Source: Sphingobacterium sp. SRCM116780
Lineage (GTDB): Bacteria > Bacteroidota > Bacteroidia > Sphingobacteriales > Sphingobacteriaceae
DNA length: 64,000 nucleotides
Assembly (NCBI RefSeq): GCF_021442025.1
Contig: NZ_CP090446.1
Span: 2,170,001 to 2,234,000, forward strand
Direction of reading: 5' to 3'
In this document: positions 34,801-43,127 of the stretch, one piece after another
Position numbering within the stretch: position 1 is the first letter of the stretch
Layout: every line of letters starts with the position of its first letter
Translations under genes and position numbers: made by a program
Notes under the pieces: generated by a model
What the model saw: the letters and a program-made list of their open reading frames with translations, nothing else
What the model was told of the DNA's origin: nothing
Databases searched by the model: none

Positions 34801-34986
34801 GCCATTTCCCGTCAAACAATTGGCTGGACTGTGTTTGGTGGTATGACAGCAGCAACAATTTTAGCAATCTTTATTGTACCAGTATTATTCGTTGTGATTA
34901 CACGATTGGCCTATGGTAAAAAGAAACTAGCCGAATTAGAAGCTTCCTTTGACGAGGAAAAAGCTAAAAATTTATCAGCTCATTAA
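31816..34986 (+). CDS. RND efflux pump, inner-membrane transporter (AcrB/HAE1 type)
   Basis: 1056 residues with twelve membrane segments and two large periplasmic loops, the normal AcrB size. The proton-relay aspartates are in 'AIGIVVDDAIVVVEAV' (segment 4) and the lysine is in 'GLAAKNAILIVEFA' (segment 10). It is a drug:H+ antiporter that works with the two upstream proteins. Substrates are probably multiple hydrophobic compounds. A terminator closes the operon. Confidence 0.95.
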   Translation: MISEVFIKRPVTAIVISLLIMIIGGIAIVSLPISQYPSVAPPTVSVTANYTGADAQTVEQTVTTPIESQINGTPGMLYMSSNSTSNGQSQITVTFEVGTDIDIATLDVQNRVGIAEPALPEAVRRLGVTTRKANTDILMLVSLVSPKGTRDAKFLDNYVNLYIKDALLRVQGVGDVTAFGQPFSMRVWLDANKLTNLNLTPADVSAAISEQNLRIPGGSVGATPQKSDQVFEYPVITDSDLSSVQDFEEIIVKSNTDGSIVLLKDVAKVELGQFSYATGTSVNGMISTGMLIAQTPGGNAVQTAEGIYASLEKLKKSFPEDVDYIVGYETISVVNASIESVVHTLIEALILVTLVVFFFLQSWRATLIPVLAIPVSIVGTFIFFLLFGFSINNLTLLAFVLAIGIVVDDAIVVVEAVQHYIDHYKMSAVEATRRAMKDITAPVIAIALILAAVFVPVGFIPGMVGQLYQQFSITIAVSVMLSAFIALSLTPALCSILLKPTAVHAEAKGLNKFFHKFNIWFEKVTNKYSNGVKQCIKKAPLVLIILLCIFIGTGYMFSAKPTGFIPGEDNGMFFAGVTLPEGSSSTRTNEILKEIEKDLRADYPEIKHITAISGINILNRAFQSNAATVFVSLKPWGERARTAAQITGGIMGKYATYNKARVLAVTPPAIPGLGTSGGFSLMIQDQQTVDIKVFESVVGKFLAAANQRPEIGMAYTLFNSKTPNYKLSVNREQAKKMGVPISTIYATVSAYLGSSYVNDFSRYGRNFRVVTQADQNYRMNIEDINKLYVNNTRGESVPLSALVTWNLVQNPAIINHYNIFRSIEVSGSAAPGFSSGDAIKALQEVAAETLPNGYSYDFSGLALQETKSGNMTVMIFGLCILFVFLLLAALYESWSVPFSILLSVPLGVFGAILTLTLIPTLDNNIYAQIGLVAIIGLAAKNAILIVEFAKERVDIGMNLYEATLDAVKLRLRPIIMTSFAFILGIIPLMLSKGAGAISRQTIGWTVFGGMTAATILAIFIVPVLFVVITRLAYGKKKLAELEASFDEEKAKNLSAH

Positions 34987-35005
34987 AATATCCTTATTCC
35001 ATATC

Positions 35006-35045
35006 AGAAAGCCTTTCAAGTAAATTTGAAAGGCTTTCTTTTTTT
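35006..35045 (+). terminator. terminator of the RND operon
   Basis: AGAAAGCCTTTCAA (35006-35019) pairs exactly with 35026-35039, followed by a T run to 35045. Confidence 0.9.
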
Positions 35046-35162
35046 CCACTGATATACAACACGTTACTATCCTACAATAATATACACAAGATTCTTACAA
35101 AGGAATTTATAAAATATGTCAATAAATCTATACTTTAGCTCATTAACCTAATAATTCTAAAA

Positions 35163-36740
35163 ATGATAATGAAGTTTATGCCTTTGTTAGTGCTCACATG
35201 TGCAATAACCACTTTAAAGGGTCAGTCTGCTCAAGATTATGCTAATGTTTATAAAGATTTACAAGTTTTTGAAACACCATTAGCGGAAAAACTAAGAAAG
35301 GGGATTAAAAAATCCGATTTAGCTAAAATTCAAAATCCACAGATTAAAGAAGTGGCGTTGTCTATCTTGCAAAATAAATACGATAATCATTATCGATTAG
35401 CAAATTATAGCGCTTTATTAAATCCAGATGCTTTAGGTGGCCAATTAATGATTGGTGATGGATACAGTAAATACGAAAATATGACGGGTATATACCTTCC
35501 TATCGGTCGTCACATTGTATCTGTAGATCACATTGATGGTGATAAGACTATTAAACTGGTTATTCCAAATTGGAACAGACATGCTCCAGAAGGAACGGAT
35601 CCAACAAAAGATCCTAAAGGCTGGGGTATTATCAAGCAAGAATTCAAATTGCGAAACGGTGTAAATATCATTGATGTAAAAGACTTTGACGGATTAGCTT
35701 ATATCGATTATTTTTCTGATGAACCAACCAAAGAGACTCCAATATCGGTTCATTTTATCGGAAGCCAAGTAAATGGTTATTTTGATATTCGTAAAAATAA
35801 TGATCAAGATTGGAATAATTTGGTTGATCATGCTGTTTATCCCATCGTAGATGCAAAGGGTAAGCATATTCAGATTGCCTATCCTGCCGCTGACATTAAA
35901 AAATATGCTTATGGAAAAGGAGTTGAGTTGATTAGCAACTATGACTCTCTTATTTCCAGACAACATCGTATTATGGGACTTATTAAATATAATAAAGTAC
36001 CTGATAATAAAATTCTTGCTCGTGTCAATTATAATTATTATATGTTTCGTGATGGAGATGGCGTTGCTTATATGGGAACAAATCCAGGTAATGCTATGCC
36101 ACTTGTCGTTGACCCAGCTCGTGTTATAAAAGGTGATCCTTGTTGGGGGTTCTCACACGAAGTTGGACATGTACATCAACTGAGACCTTACTTCAACTGG
36201 GGTGGTTTAGGGGAAGTAAGTAACAATATATTTTCCTTGTATGTCACCACTTCTTATGGAAATAAAAGTCGAGCTTCAGAACTAGGGAGTTACAAAAAAT
36301 CCAGAGAAAGCATCATAAATGGTAAGATAAGTTATTTACAAGACGCCGATGTATTTAATCGTTTAGTTCCATTTTGGCAATTGCAACTGTACTTTACCTC
36401 GAAGGGAAACAATCCTTCATTTTATCCTGACCTATTCGAGAAATTGCGTACTCAAGAATCTGAACAAAGAAATACACGAGGAGAATGGGCTGAGTCGCGT
36501 GGAAGTAACCCTGCTGTTTATCAGTTAAACTTTATCAAAACAGCTTGTGAAGTATCCAAAACTGATCTAACTGATTTTTTTAATCTTTATGGTTTCTTTT
36601 ATGTAGGAAAGTTTACCTATGACGATTATGGAAAATACGATTACGAGATGACTCAGGAAATGGTCAATACTTGCAAACAGGAAATAGAAAAAATGAAATT
36701 TCCTAAACCAAAGATAGATATATCAACATTGGAAGATTAA
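35163..36740 (+). CDS. secreted M60-family metallopeptidase
   Basis: 525 residues with an N-terminal signal (ending LKGQ). An N-terminal beta domain leads to the peptidase M60 domain with zinc motif 'HEVGHVHQ' (H332, E333, H336) and the downstream glutamate in 'GGLGEVSNN'. M60 enzymes (enhancin, BT4244, StcE relatives) cleave glycoproteins such as mucins. Here there are no added carbohydrate-binding modules, and the gene stands alone, so the substrate is unknown. A TACTTTAG at about 35133 is a near promoter box. Confidence 0.88.
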   Translation: MIMKFMPLLVLTCAITTLKGQSAQDYANVYKDLQVFETPLAEKLRKGIKKSDLAKIQNPQIKEVALSILQNKYDNHYRLANYSALLNPDALGGQLMIGDGYSKYENMTGIYLPIGRHIVSVDHIDGDKTIKLVIPNWNRHAPEGTDPTKDPKGWGIIKQEFKLRNGVNIIDVKDFDGLAYIDYFSDEPTKETPISVHFIGSQVNGYFDIRKNNDQDWNNLVDHAVYPIVDAKGKHIQIAYPAADIKKYAYGKGVELISNYDSLISRQHRIMGLIKYNKVPDNKILARVNYNYYMFRDGDGVAYMGTNPGNAMPLVVDPARVIKGDPCWGFSHEVGHVHQLRPYFNWGGLGEVSNNIFSLYVTTSYGNKSRASELGSYKKSRESIINGKISYLQDADVFNRLVPFWQLQLYFTSKGNNPSFYPDLFEKLRTQESEQRNTRGEWAESRGSNPAVYQLNFIKTACEVSKTDLTDFFNLYGFFYVGKFTYDDYGKYDYEMTQEMVNTCKQEIEKMKFPKPKIDISTLED

Positions 36741-36785
36741 TAGGATCATTCAAAAAGAGAGCAATAAATATCAACTACAAAGACT

Positions 36786-36820
36786 AAAAAAGCCTCTAAA
36801 AACGTAGTTTTTAGAGGCTT
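36786..36820 (-). terminator. terminator of glmM (may work in both directions)
   Basis: AAGCCTCTAAAAAC (36790-36803) pairs exactly with 36807-36820 around a 3-base loop. The A tract on the left becomes a U run for the minus-strand gene. Confidence 0.85.
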
Positions 36821-36841
36821 AATAAGAATTATAAATATATC

Positions 36842-38224
36842 TTATTTAATAATTTCTTCAATTTCAGCTATTATTTTTTGTGCGATTGCTTCAGCAGCTT
36901 CTGCTGTTGGCCCTTCTGAATAGATCCGTATAATAGGCTCTGTATTTGATTTACGTAAATGAACCCATTCATTTGCAAAATCTATTTTCAAGCCATCAAT
37001 AGTCGTATGATCCTCATGCTTATATTTTTCTTCCATTTTTGCTAATAGATGATCAATATCTAATTCAGGAGTTAAAGTAATCTTGTTTTTAGACATAAAA
37101 TATTGTGGTAATTCTGCTCTATATGCAGAAACTTTTTTACCCAATTTAGCCAAATGTGTTAAGAAAATAGCTACCCCTACTAAAGAATCACGACCATAAT
37201 GAGATGCTGGATAAATGACACCACCATTACCTTCTCCACCAATAACAGCACCTACCTCTTTCATCTTAGTCACAACATTCACCTCCCCTACAGCAGCAGC
37301 AAAGTATTGACCACCATGCTTTACTGTTACGTCGCGTAATGCTCTCGTTGAAGATAAGTTAGATACTGTATTTCCTTTTGTATGTTGTAAAATATAATCT
37401 GAAACAGCTACTAAAGTATATTCTTCACCAAACAAGTCACCATCTTCCATCATAAAAACTAGTCGATCCACATCTGGGTCTACAGCAATCCCTAAATCAG
37501 CACCATTATCCAATACTGCTTTAGAAAGATCCGTTAGATTTTCTTTCAATGGTTCAGGGTTGTGTGAAAATTTACCATCAGGTTCACAATGAATTTTATA
37601 AATTGTCTCTACACCCAATGCTGCTAACAAAGCGGGTATAAATAATCCACCAGAGCTGTTTACAGCATCTACTGCTATTTTGAAATTTGCATTTTTGACA
37701 GCCTCTGCATCTACTAAATCTAATGCTAATACATCATCAATATGCTTCTGCATATAGGTCTCATCTTTCGTTACAGATCCTAGATTTTCAAATTCTGCAA
37801 AATCAAAATCTAAACTTTCACCTAAAGCTAGTACCTCTTTTCCTTCAGCATCGTTGATAAACTCACCTTTAGCATTTAAAAGTTTCAAAGCATTCCACTG
37901 ACCTGGATTATGAGAAGCGGTTAATATAATACCGCCACCAGCATTTTCTTTTGGGACAGCAATCTCAACAGTAGGCGTTGTTGATAAACCTAAATCAATC
38001 ACATCCACACCGATGCTTTGTAAAGTACCAATAACCAAGTTACTGACCATTTCACCAGATACGCGAGCATCACGACCAACTACAATTTTATTGATACCCG
38101 TTTGCTTAACAATGATTTTTCCATAAGCTGCGGTGAATTTCACGATATCGATAGGTGTTAGTCCCTCTCCAGAACGACCTCCGATGGTACCTCTAATACC
38201 AGATATTGATTTAATTAAAGTCAT
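36842..38224 (-). CDS. glmM: phosphoglucosamine mutase
   Basis: 460 residues of the alpha-phosphohexomutase family. The phosphoserine is S104 in 'TASHNPGQWN'; the metal loop is 'DPDVDRLVFM'; the sugar loop is 'GEGNGGVIYP'; the phosphate loop is 'RKSNTEPIIRIYSE'. It converts glucosamine-6-phosphate to glucosamine-1-phosphate for cell-wall and LPS precursors. Phosphomannomutase activity cannot be excluded from sequence, but GlmM is the usual single copy in this group. No promoter box found. Confidence 0.9.
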   Translation of the reverse strand: MTLIKSISGIRGTIGGRSGEGLTPIDIVKFTAAYGKIIVKQTGINKIVVGRDARVSGEMVSNLVIGTLQSIGVDVIDLGLSTTPTVEIAVPKENAGGGIILTASHNPGQWNALKLLNAKGEFINDAEGKEVLALGESLDFDFAEFENLGSVTKDETYMQKHIDDVLALDLVDAEAVKNANFKIAVDAVNSSGGLFIPALLAALGVETIYKIHCEPDGKFSHNPEPLKENLTDLSKAVLDNGADLGIAVDPDVDRLVFMMEDGDLFGEEYTLVAVSDYILQHTKGNTVSNLSSTRALRDVTVKHGGQYFAAAVGEVNVVTKMKEVGAVIGGEGNGGVIYPASHYGRDSLVGVAIFLTHLAKLGKKVSAYRAELPQYFMSKNKITLTPELDIDHLLAKMEEKYKHEDHTTIDGLKIDFANEWVHLRKSNTEPIIRIYSEGPTAEAAEAIAQKIIAEIEEIIK

Positions 38225-38352
38225 CTTACAATTACGTTTATTCTGTAAAAATAAAACAATAGTCTAAATATTTATAATAAAGCGCTTCCTTTTGTAAAAT
38301 AATTAATATACTTTTGTTGCAACATTGTTTCTTTTACATATATAACACGATT

Positions 38353-38417
38353 AAATTGAAATTATTTATACTTTTGAAATGATAGATTGATGAATTTTTC
38401 TATCAGAATTTCAATTT
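38353..38417 (+). promoter_or_regulatory. inverted repeat enclosing the PAP2 promoter
   Basis: AAATTGAAATT (38353-38363) is exactly complementary to 38407-38417; inside, GATAGA (38381-38386) pairs with TCTATC (38399-38404). The outer arms flank the -7 box at 38369 and the start of the leader. Confidence 0.45.
38369..38376 (+). promoter_or_regulatory. -7 promoter box for PAP2-ZIP
   Basis: TACTTTTG, exact match, 53 bases before the ATG at 38430. A second copy stands at 38309-38316. Confidence 0.55.
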
Positions 38418-38429
38418 TAACACATACAC

Positions 38430-39014
38430 ATGATTGAACAAATTGTAAACATAGATCAAGATGTTTTTTTAGCCATCAATCAAGGATTGAGTAATCCTGT
38501 ATTTGATTGGCTACTTCCCATTTTAAGAAATCCATACACATGGGCTCCCTTATATCTATTTTTAATCATTTTTTTCATTAAAACATATGGTAAAACAGGA
38601 ATTCTCATTGTAGTGATGACATTAGCAACATTTGGTGCATCTGATGCGATATCTTCACATTTGATTAAAAAGTCTATCAAACGCGTACGACCATGTAACG
38701 ATATCGAGTTTAAAGAAGAAGTGGATATTCGTGTTCGATGTGGTTCTGGTTTTAGTTTCACTTCTTCTCATGCGACGAATCATTTTGCGGTAGCCTTTTT
38801 CTGGATTGTATTATTTAAAAGAAGGTGGAAACATGCCATGTGGCTAGGTATTACATGGGCTACTTTAATTTCAATATCACAAATTTATGTAGGGGTGCAT
38901 TATCCTTTTGATGTACTGTGTGGTGCTATTTTAGGTACACTGATAGGTCTAGCAACTGGTTACATCTTTAAAAAGATAAAACCCGAATTCTTTAATCCCG
39001 AAATAGCGAAATGA
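38430..39014 (+). CDS. PAP2-family membrane phosphatase
   Basis: 194 residues with about five membrane segments. The three phosphatase motifs are present in order: 'KKSIKRVRP', 'SFTSSHATNH' (with the catalytic His) and 'SQIYVGVHYPFD'. Such enzymes dephosphorylate lipid phosphates or undecaprenyl pyrophosphate. Its stop overlaps the start of the ZIP gene by four bases (ATGA), so the two are translationally coupled. Confidence 0.92.
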   Translation: MIEQIVNIDQDVFLAINQGLSNPVFDWLLPILRNPYTWAPLYLFLIIFFIKTYGKTGILIVVMTLATFGASDAISSHLIKKSIKRVRPCNDIEFKEEVDIRVRCGSGFSFTSSHATNHFAVAFFWIVLFKRRWKHAMWLGITWATLISISQIYVGVHYPFDVLCGAILGTLIGLATGYIFKKIKPEFFNPEIAK

Positions 39015-39802
39015 ACGCCATCATCTTAGTAAGTATTCTATTTATCTCTGCACTAGCAAGTGGGCTAGCCGTATTCTTTGTCAAAAGAAATAACACGAGC
39101 TTACTTAAGTTAATACTATCGTTCAGTGGAGCTTATCTATTCGCTATTACAGTTTTACATCTCATACCACATGTCTATCAAACACGTACAACAGATGCAG
39201 AAATATTAGGTATTTATGTACTTGGAGGATTTTTATTTCAATTAATATTAGAACAGTTCTCTCAAGGAATAGAACATGGTCATATCCATCACGAAGAAGG
39301 ACATCATCATGCTTTTCCAATGGGTATCATGATTAGTTTATGTTTACATGCATTCTTAGAGGGCATGCCTTTAGCCGCAACTCATCAGACAGAATTGGTC
39401 TTTGGAATAGCCATTCATCATATTCCAGCTGCATTTGCATTGGGAAGTTTATTAATTAGTACCCATCTCTCCAAGAAAAGTATTACCACCCTATTAATTG
39501 TTTTTGCTGCCATGACACCATTAGGATTCTCTTTTAGTAAAGCAATCAGCACTGGTGAAATTGGAAATATTCAACAATATTTTGATAAGATTATGGCTGT
39601 CGTTATTGGTATATTTTTACATATATCAACAACCATACTGTTTGAATCAGGGTCTGCAGATCATCACAAATTCAATAAAAAGAAAATGATTGCCGTATTT
39701 GTTGGTGTTGCAATTGCACTTATGAATTTCTTATTTGATAGTCATGATCACGAACATCCTGCAGAAAATCATCAAGAAATCAATCATGATCACGACCACT
39801 AA
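39011..39802 (+). CDS. ZIP-family divalent metal transporter
   Basis: 263 residues, about seven or eight membrane segments. The metal helices are 'CLHAFLEGMPLAA' and 'GIAIHHIPAAFALG', with His/Glu ligands of ZIP transporters. A His-rich loop ('HGHIHHEEGHHHA') and a His/Asp-rich tail ('HDHEHPAENH') may bind metal before transport. Zinc is the likely substrate; iron or manganese possible. A MarR gene converges, overlapping by four bases. Confidence 0.9.
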   Translation: MNAIILVSILFISALASGLAVFFVKRNNTSLLKLILSFSGAYLFAITVLHLIPHVYQTRTTDAEILGIYVLGGFLFQLILEQFSQGIEHGHIHHEEGHHHAFPMGIMISLCLHAFLEGMPLAATHQTELVFGIAIHHIPAAFALGSLLISTHLSKKSITTLLIVFAAMTPLGFSFSKAISTGEIGNIQQYFDKIMAVVIGIFLHISTTILFESGSADHHKFNKKKMIAVFVGVAIALMNFLFDSHDHEHPAENHQEINHDHDH

Positions 39803-40278
39803 TTATTTTCAGATTCGGATTCTAAACATCCTCTAAAAGTATCCAAAAGTTCATTTAATCGTTTACAATTTGCTTCAGAAATATTTTTAGGGAGAATATC
39901 ATTCAAAAGCATTTCTTCTTCTAGTTCTTGTAATACTTGAAGTCCCGCTTCTGTGATCAATAGGCTGACAGCACGTTTATCAATATTTGACTTGCAACGA
40001 TCAACCAGTCCTTTTAATACCAATCGATCTATTAATCTTGAAATGTCTGGCATATTCGTTAACATTCTAGATTTTATTAGATTATTCGTGATTGGATTTG
40101 GATATTGACCTCTCAAAATACGGAGAACATTGAATTGACTTAATGTAATTTGTTTATGTTCGGCTCGCTTTTCCAAAATTGCACTTACCCAACTACTTGT
40201 ATACACGAGATTGATAACAGCCTTCTGCCATTCCGTACTAAATTTTTTTGTTTGTTGTATAGCTTCATCAATTTTCAT
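39799..40278 (-). CDS. MarR-family regulator next to feo genes
   Basis: 159 residues. The winged helix spans about 45-115: 'ITLSQFNVLRILRGQYPNP', 'SRMLTNMPDISRLIDRLVLK' and the wing 'SNIDKRAVSLLITEAG'. Ligand and targets are unknown. It is divergent from feoA with a 106-base gap that holds the Fur-like box, and its 3' end overlaps the ZIP gene by four bases on the other strand. Confidence 0.9.
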   Translation of the reverse strand: MKIDEAIQQTKKFSTEWQKAVINLVYTSSWVSAILEKRAEHKQITLSQFNVLRILRGQYPNPITNNLIKSRMLTNMPDISRLIDRLVLKGLVDRCKSNIDKRAVSLLITEAGLQVLQELEEEMLLNDILPKNISEANCKRLNELLDTFRGCLESESENN

Positions 40279-40323
40279 GATTTAAATATATCACATATTT
40301 ATCATAAATGCACAACAATTACA

Positions 40324-40338
40324 TTAGAATCATTCTAA
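40324..40338. promoter_or_regulatory. Fur-family operator upstream of feoA
   Basis: TTAGAAT-C-ATTCTAA, a perfect 7-1-7 inverted repeat, the layout of Fur/PerR-type boxes. It lies 15 bases upstream of the feoA -7 box, covering the expected -33 region, so an iron-loaded repressor here would shut off feoAB. It may also affect the divergent MarR gene. Confidence 0.7.
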
Positions 40339-40353
40339 ATCAGATAAAATTCT

Positions 40354-40361
40354 TATATTTG
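40354..40361 (+). promoter_or_regulatory. -7 promoter box for feoA-feoB
   Basis: TATATTTG, exact match, 23 bases before the ATG at 40385. Confidence 0.7.
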
Positions 40362-40384
40362 AAAACTACATAATACGATAAATA

Positions 40385-40624
40385 ATGCGCAATATATCTA
40401 GCTTAGACACACTAAAAAAGGGAAAAAAGGCGATCATAGTTGATTTTAATTCAAATGAAATTCCAGCTAAGTTTTATGAAATGGGATTTATTCCAGGCAC
40501 CGAAATTGAAGTGAAACATATTGCTCCCTTAAATGGCCCTATCTGTCTAAATATAATTGCCAGTAGCTCATTAGTTGCTATCAGAAGATCTGAAGCCAAA
40601 GTAATCATTATCGATTCAAAATAA
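40385..40624 (+). CDS. feoA: FeoA ferrous iron transport protein
   Basis: 79 residues, the normal size of this SH3-like cytosolic protein. 'LDTLKKGKKAIIVDF', 'FYEMGFIPGTEIEVKHIAPL' and 'ICLNIIASSSLVAIRRSEA' are the family pattern. It supports FeoB, whose ATG follows the stop codon directly, with no base between. Confidence 0.93.
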   Translation: MRNISSLDTLKKGKKAIIVDFNSNEIPAKFYEMGFIPGTEIEVKHIAPLNGPICLNIIASSSLVAIRRSEAKVIIIDSK

Positions 40625-42724
40625 ATGAACAATCCTATTATTGCACTTTTGGGGAATCCAAATGTGGGTAAAACATCGCTTTTTAATCGTATTACAAAAC
40701 TCAATCAGAAGGTCGGAAATTATCCAGGTATTACTGTTGAGAAACGTGAAGGGTCTGTAACAGCAAATAATAAAACATATAAAATTATTGATCTACCAGG
40801 CACCTATACCTTATTCCCAAACTCTTTGGATGAGGAAGTTGTATTTAATATTTTAGTTGATCAAAAAAATGTCTTAAAACCTAATTTAATCGTTGTGGTT
40901 GGTGAGCCATCCAACTTAAAAAGATCAATTATTCTTTATCAACAAGCTAGAGAACTAGGTTTGCCTGCCATTTTCGTCATTAATATGATTGATGAGGCGA
41001 TGGTGAAAGGAATAAGCATTGATATCCCAAAATTAGAATCTTTATTAAAGACTAAAATCTTTCAAACAAATGCTAGAACTGGAGAGGGAATTGATAAACT
41101 CATTAAAGAATTTGATTCAATACCTCCATTATATATTAGTAATTTTGATATTCCAGCTTCTTTCCTTCCTGCTTTAGAAGAATCAAAACGCTTATTTCCA
41201 CTTGAAAATGAGTATAGTACTTGGCAATATTTAGCAAAAGGAAATGTGGAATTTCTTTCTAAAGAAAAGAATGATTCTTTAGCAGCTATACGATTAAAGT
41301 ATAACCTAACGCCACAATTACTGCAAAAGGAAGAATCAATCAAACGGAATAGTAATCTCGAACAGTCCATAAAAGGCATTGTTTCCAAGGATAATGACGT
41401 CAAAAGTAAAACCAATGCTATTGATAAAATTTTATTGCATCCTTTTTTTGGTTATGTTGTTTTCTTTGGCTTATTATTTCTAATCTTTCAAGGTATTTAC
41501 ACCTGGTCAGGTCCAGCTATGGATTTCATTGACACCTTATTTGGTGATCTTGCAGCTTACATACAAGCGACACTACCAACTGGTCCCCTGACAGATTTAC
41601 TATCCAATGGTATCATCAAAGGTATTGGAGGTATTGTTATTTTTGTTCCTCAAATTGTTATTCTATACATATTCATCTCTTTGATGGAAGAAACGGGCTA
41701 CATGAGCCGCGTTGTATTTCTAATGGATAGATGGTTAAGACCATTTGGATTGAATGGAAAGTCTGTCATTCCGCTGATATCTGGAGTAGCATGTGCGGTA
41801 CCAGCAGTCATGTCTGCAAGAAATATTGAGAACAGTAAAGAACGTTTAGTGACCATGTTGGTGACTCCTTTTATGACATGTTCTGCCCGTCTACCTATTT
41901 ATATTGTTATTATTGGATTAGTCATCCCTGAAACAAAATATCTAGGATTCAATTTGCAAGGGATTATACTGTTTATCCTATACATTCTAGGGATTGTTGC
42001 CGCATTAGGTTCGGCATGGCTATTAAGTAAAATAATCAAATCGAAACATAAATCGTTTTTAATTTTTGAATTACCAACTTACAAACTACCTGACTGGAAA
42101 AATTTATTTTTAAACGTTTGGGATAAATCATCAAGCTTTGTTCTTGGTGCAGGTAAGATTATTTTAGCAATATCTGTTATCTTATGGGCATTGGGTAGTT
42201 TTGGTCCTGGCGATAAATTTAAAAATGCAACAGATATCGTTACTAAAAACAATCCGACCCTATCTGAAGATGATCTTGCACATGAAATTTCCTCTTACAA
42301 AGTAGAACACTCTTATTTGGGGTATTTAGGCATGGTCATTGAGCCAGTTGTAGAACCCTTGGGCTATGATTGGAAGATGGGAATCGGCTTGATATCCTCA
42401 TTTGCTGCTCGTGAAGTTTTTGTGGGTACAATGGCAACCGTTTACAGTATCGGAGAAGATGCTGATATTGAAGATGAAGCTTCAAAAAGAACTATTTTGA
42501 GTAAAATGAAGAGTGAAATTAATAGGAATACTGGGTTGCCAGCCTATAATTTGGCATCAGGAGTTTCATTGTTATTATTTTACGCTTTTGCAATGCAATG
42601 TATGAGCACCATTGCTATTGTTAAAAAAGAAACTGGCTCTTGGAAATGGACACTCATTCAGACAGGTTTTATGACAGGTCTTGCTTATATAGCAGCACTG
42701 TTTGCCTTTCAGATTTTAAAATAA
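40625..42724 (+). CDS. feoB: FeoB ferrous iron transporter
   Basis: 699 residues. The N-terminal G domain has G1 'GNPNVGKTS' (about residues 10-18), G3 'DLPGTYTL' and G4 'NMIDE'. The membrane region from about residue 270 has the two Gate motifs ('VACAVPAVMSARNIENSKER' and 'FAAREVFVGTMATVYS'). It imports Fe2+ across the inner membrane. Co-transcribed with feoA and followed by a small FeoB-associated protein. Confidence 0.96.
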   Translation: MNNPIIALLGNPNVGKTSLFNRITKLNQKVGNYPGITVEKREGSVTANNKTYKIIDLPGTYTLFPNSLDEEVVFNILVDQKNVLKPNLIVVVGEPSNLKRSIILYQQARELGLPAIFVINMIDEAMVKGISIDIPKLESLLKTKIFQTNARTGEGIDKLIKEFDSIPPLYISNFDIPASFLPALEESKRLFPLENEYSTWQYLAKGNVEFLSKEKNDSLAAIRLKYNLTPQLLQKEESIKRNSNLEQSIKGIVSKDNDVKSKTNAIDKILLHPFFGYVVFFGLLFLIFQGIYTWSGPAMDFIDTLFGDLAAYIQATLPTGPLTDLLSNGIIKGIGGIVIFVPQIVILYIFISLMEETGYMSRVVFLMDRWLRPFGLNGKSVIPLISGVACAVPAVMSARNIENSKERLVTMLVTPFMTCSARLPIYIVIIGLVIPETKYLGFNLQGIILFILYILGIVAALGSAWLLSKIIKSKHKSFLIFELPTYKLPDWKNLFLNVWDKSSSFVLGAGKIILAISVILWALGSFGPGDKFKNATDIVTKNNPTLSEDDLAHEISSYKVEHSYLGYLGMVIEPVVEPLGYDWKMGIGLISSFAAREVFVGTMATVYSIGEDADIEDEASKRTILSKMKSEINRNTGLPAYNLASGVSLLLFYAFAMQCMSTIAIVKKETGSWKWTLIQTGFMTGLAYIAALFAFQILK

Positions 42725-42731
42725 TAAGATC

Positions 42732-42902
42732 ATGACAAATTTAACTATTCAATATACAATTGTTGCTGTAATCATTATTGCTGCAATTCTATATTTTGCA
42801 AAATCCATGCGCGCTTCTTTCGCTGGTAAAAAAAGTTGTGGTAAAGGATGTGAATGTGATGTAGACCAATCGATTAAAATACATCAAAAAAGCGACTCAT
42901 AA
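42732..42902 (+). CDS. FeoB-associated Cys-rich membrane protein
   Basis: 56 residues, starting 7 bases after the feoB stop. One N-terminal membrane segment (about 8-23) is followed by a basic stretch and the cysteine motif 'KKSCGKGCECD' (C36, C40, C42), the pattern of the FeoB-associated Cys-rich family in the C-terminal position of feo operons. It may assist FeoB or shuttle iron, as FeoC does elsewhere; this is inferred from context. Confidence 0.85.
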   Translation: MTNLTIQYTIVAVIIIAAILYFAKSMRASFAGKKSCGKGCECDVDQSIKIHQKSDS

Positions 42903-42969
42903 TAACCTGACTGCTGCATTCGACGATCACATCGTTTGAACACCTAGAGGTATCGTAAAAAATTAATTT

Positions 42970-43003
42970 AAAACCGTTGTGATAAGTATTGCAACGGTTT
43001 TTC
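42970..43003 (+). terminator. terminator of the feo operon
   Basis: AAAACCGTTG (42970-42979) pairs exactly with CAACGGTTTT (42992-43001), ending in a short T run. Confidence 0.75.
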
Positions 43004-43040
43004 ATTTACCCAGATTCATAAATGCTTTTATTAAATGGAT

Positions 43041-43127
43041 TGTATTTTTTAAAATACAGATCAAGTTTACATTCAAATCAACGTAATGTCCCCCTTTTAA
43101 GGACATATATTCCTTTTTCCTTACGTT
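43041..43127 (+). promoter_or_regulatory. structured region before the amino-acid permease gene
   Basis: TGTATTTT-tt-AAAATACA (43041-43058) is a perfect palindrome. Further on, AACGTAA (43080-43086) pairs with TTACGTT (43121-43127), enclosing TGTCC (43087-43091) paired with GGACA (43101-43105). No -7 box is seen in this gap, so I cannot say whether it acts in DNA or RNA. Confidence 0.45.
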
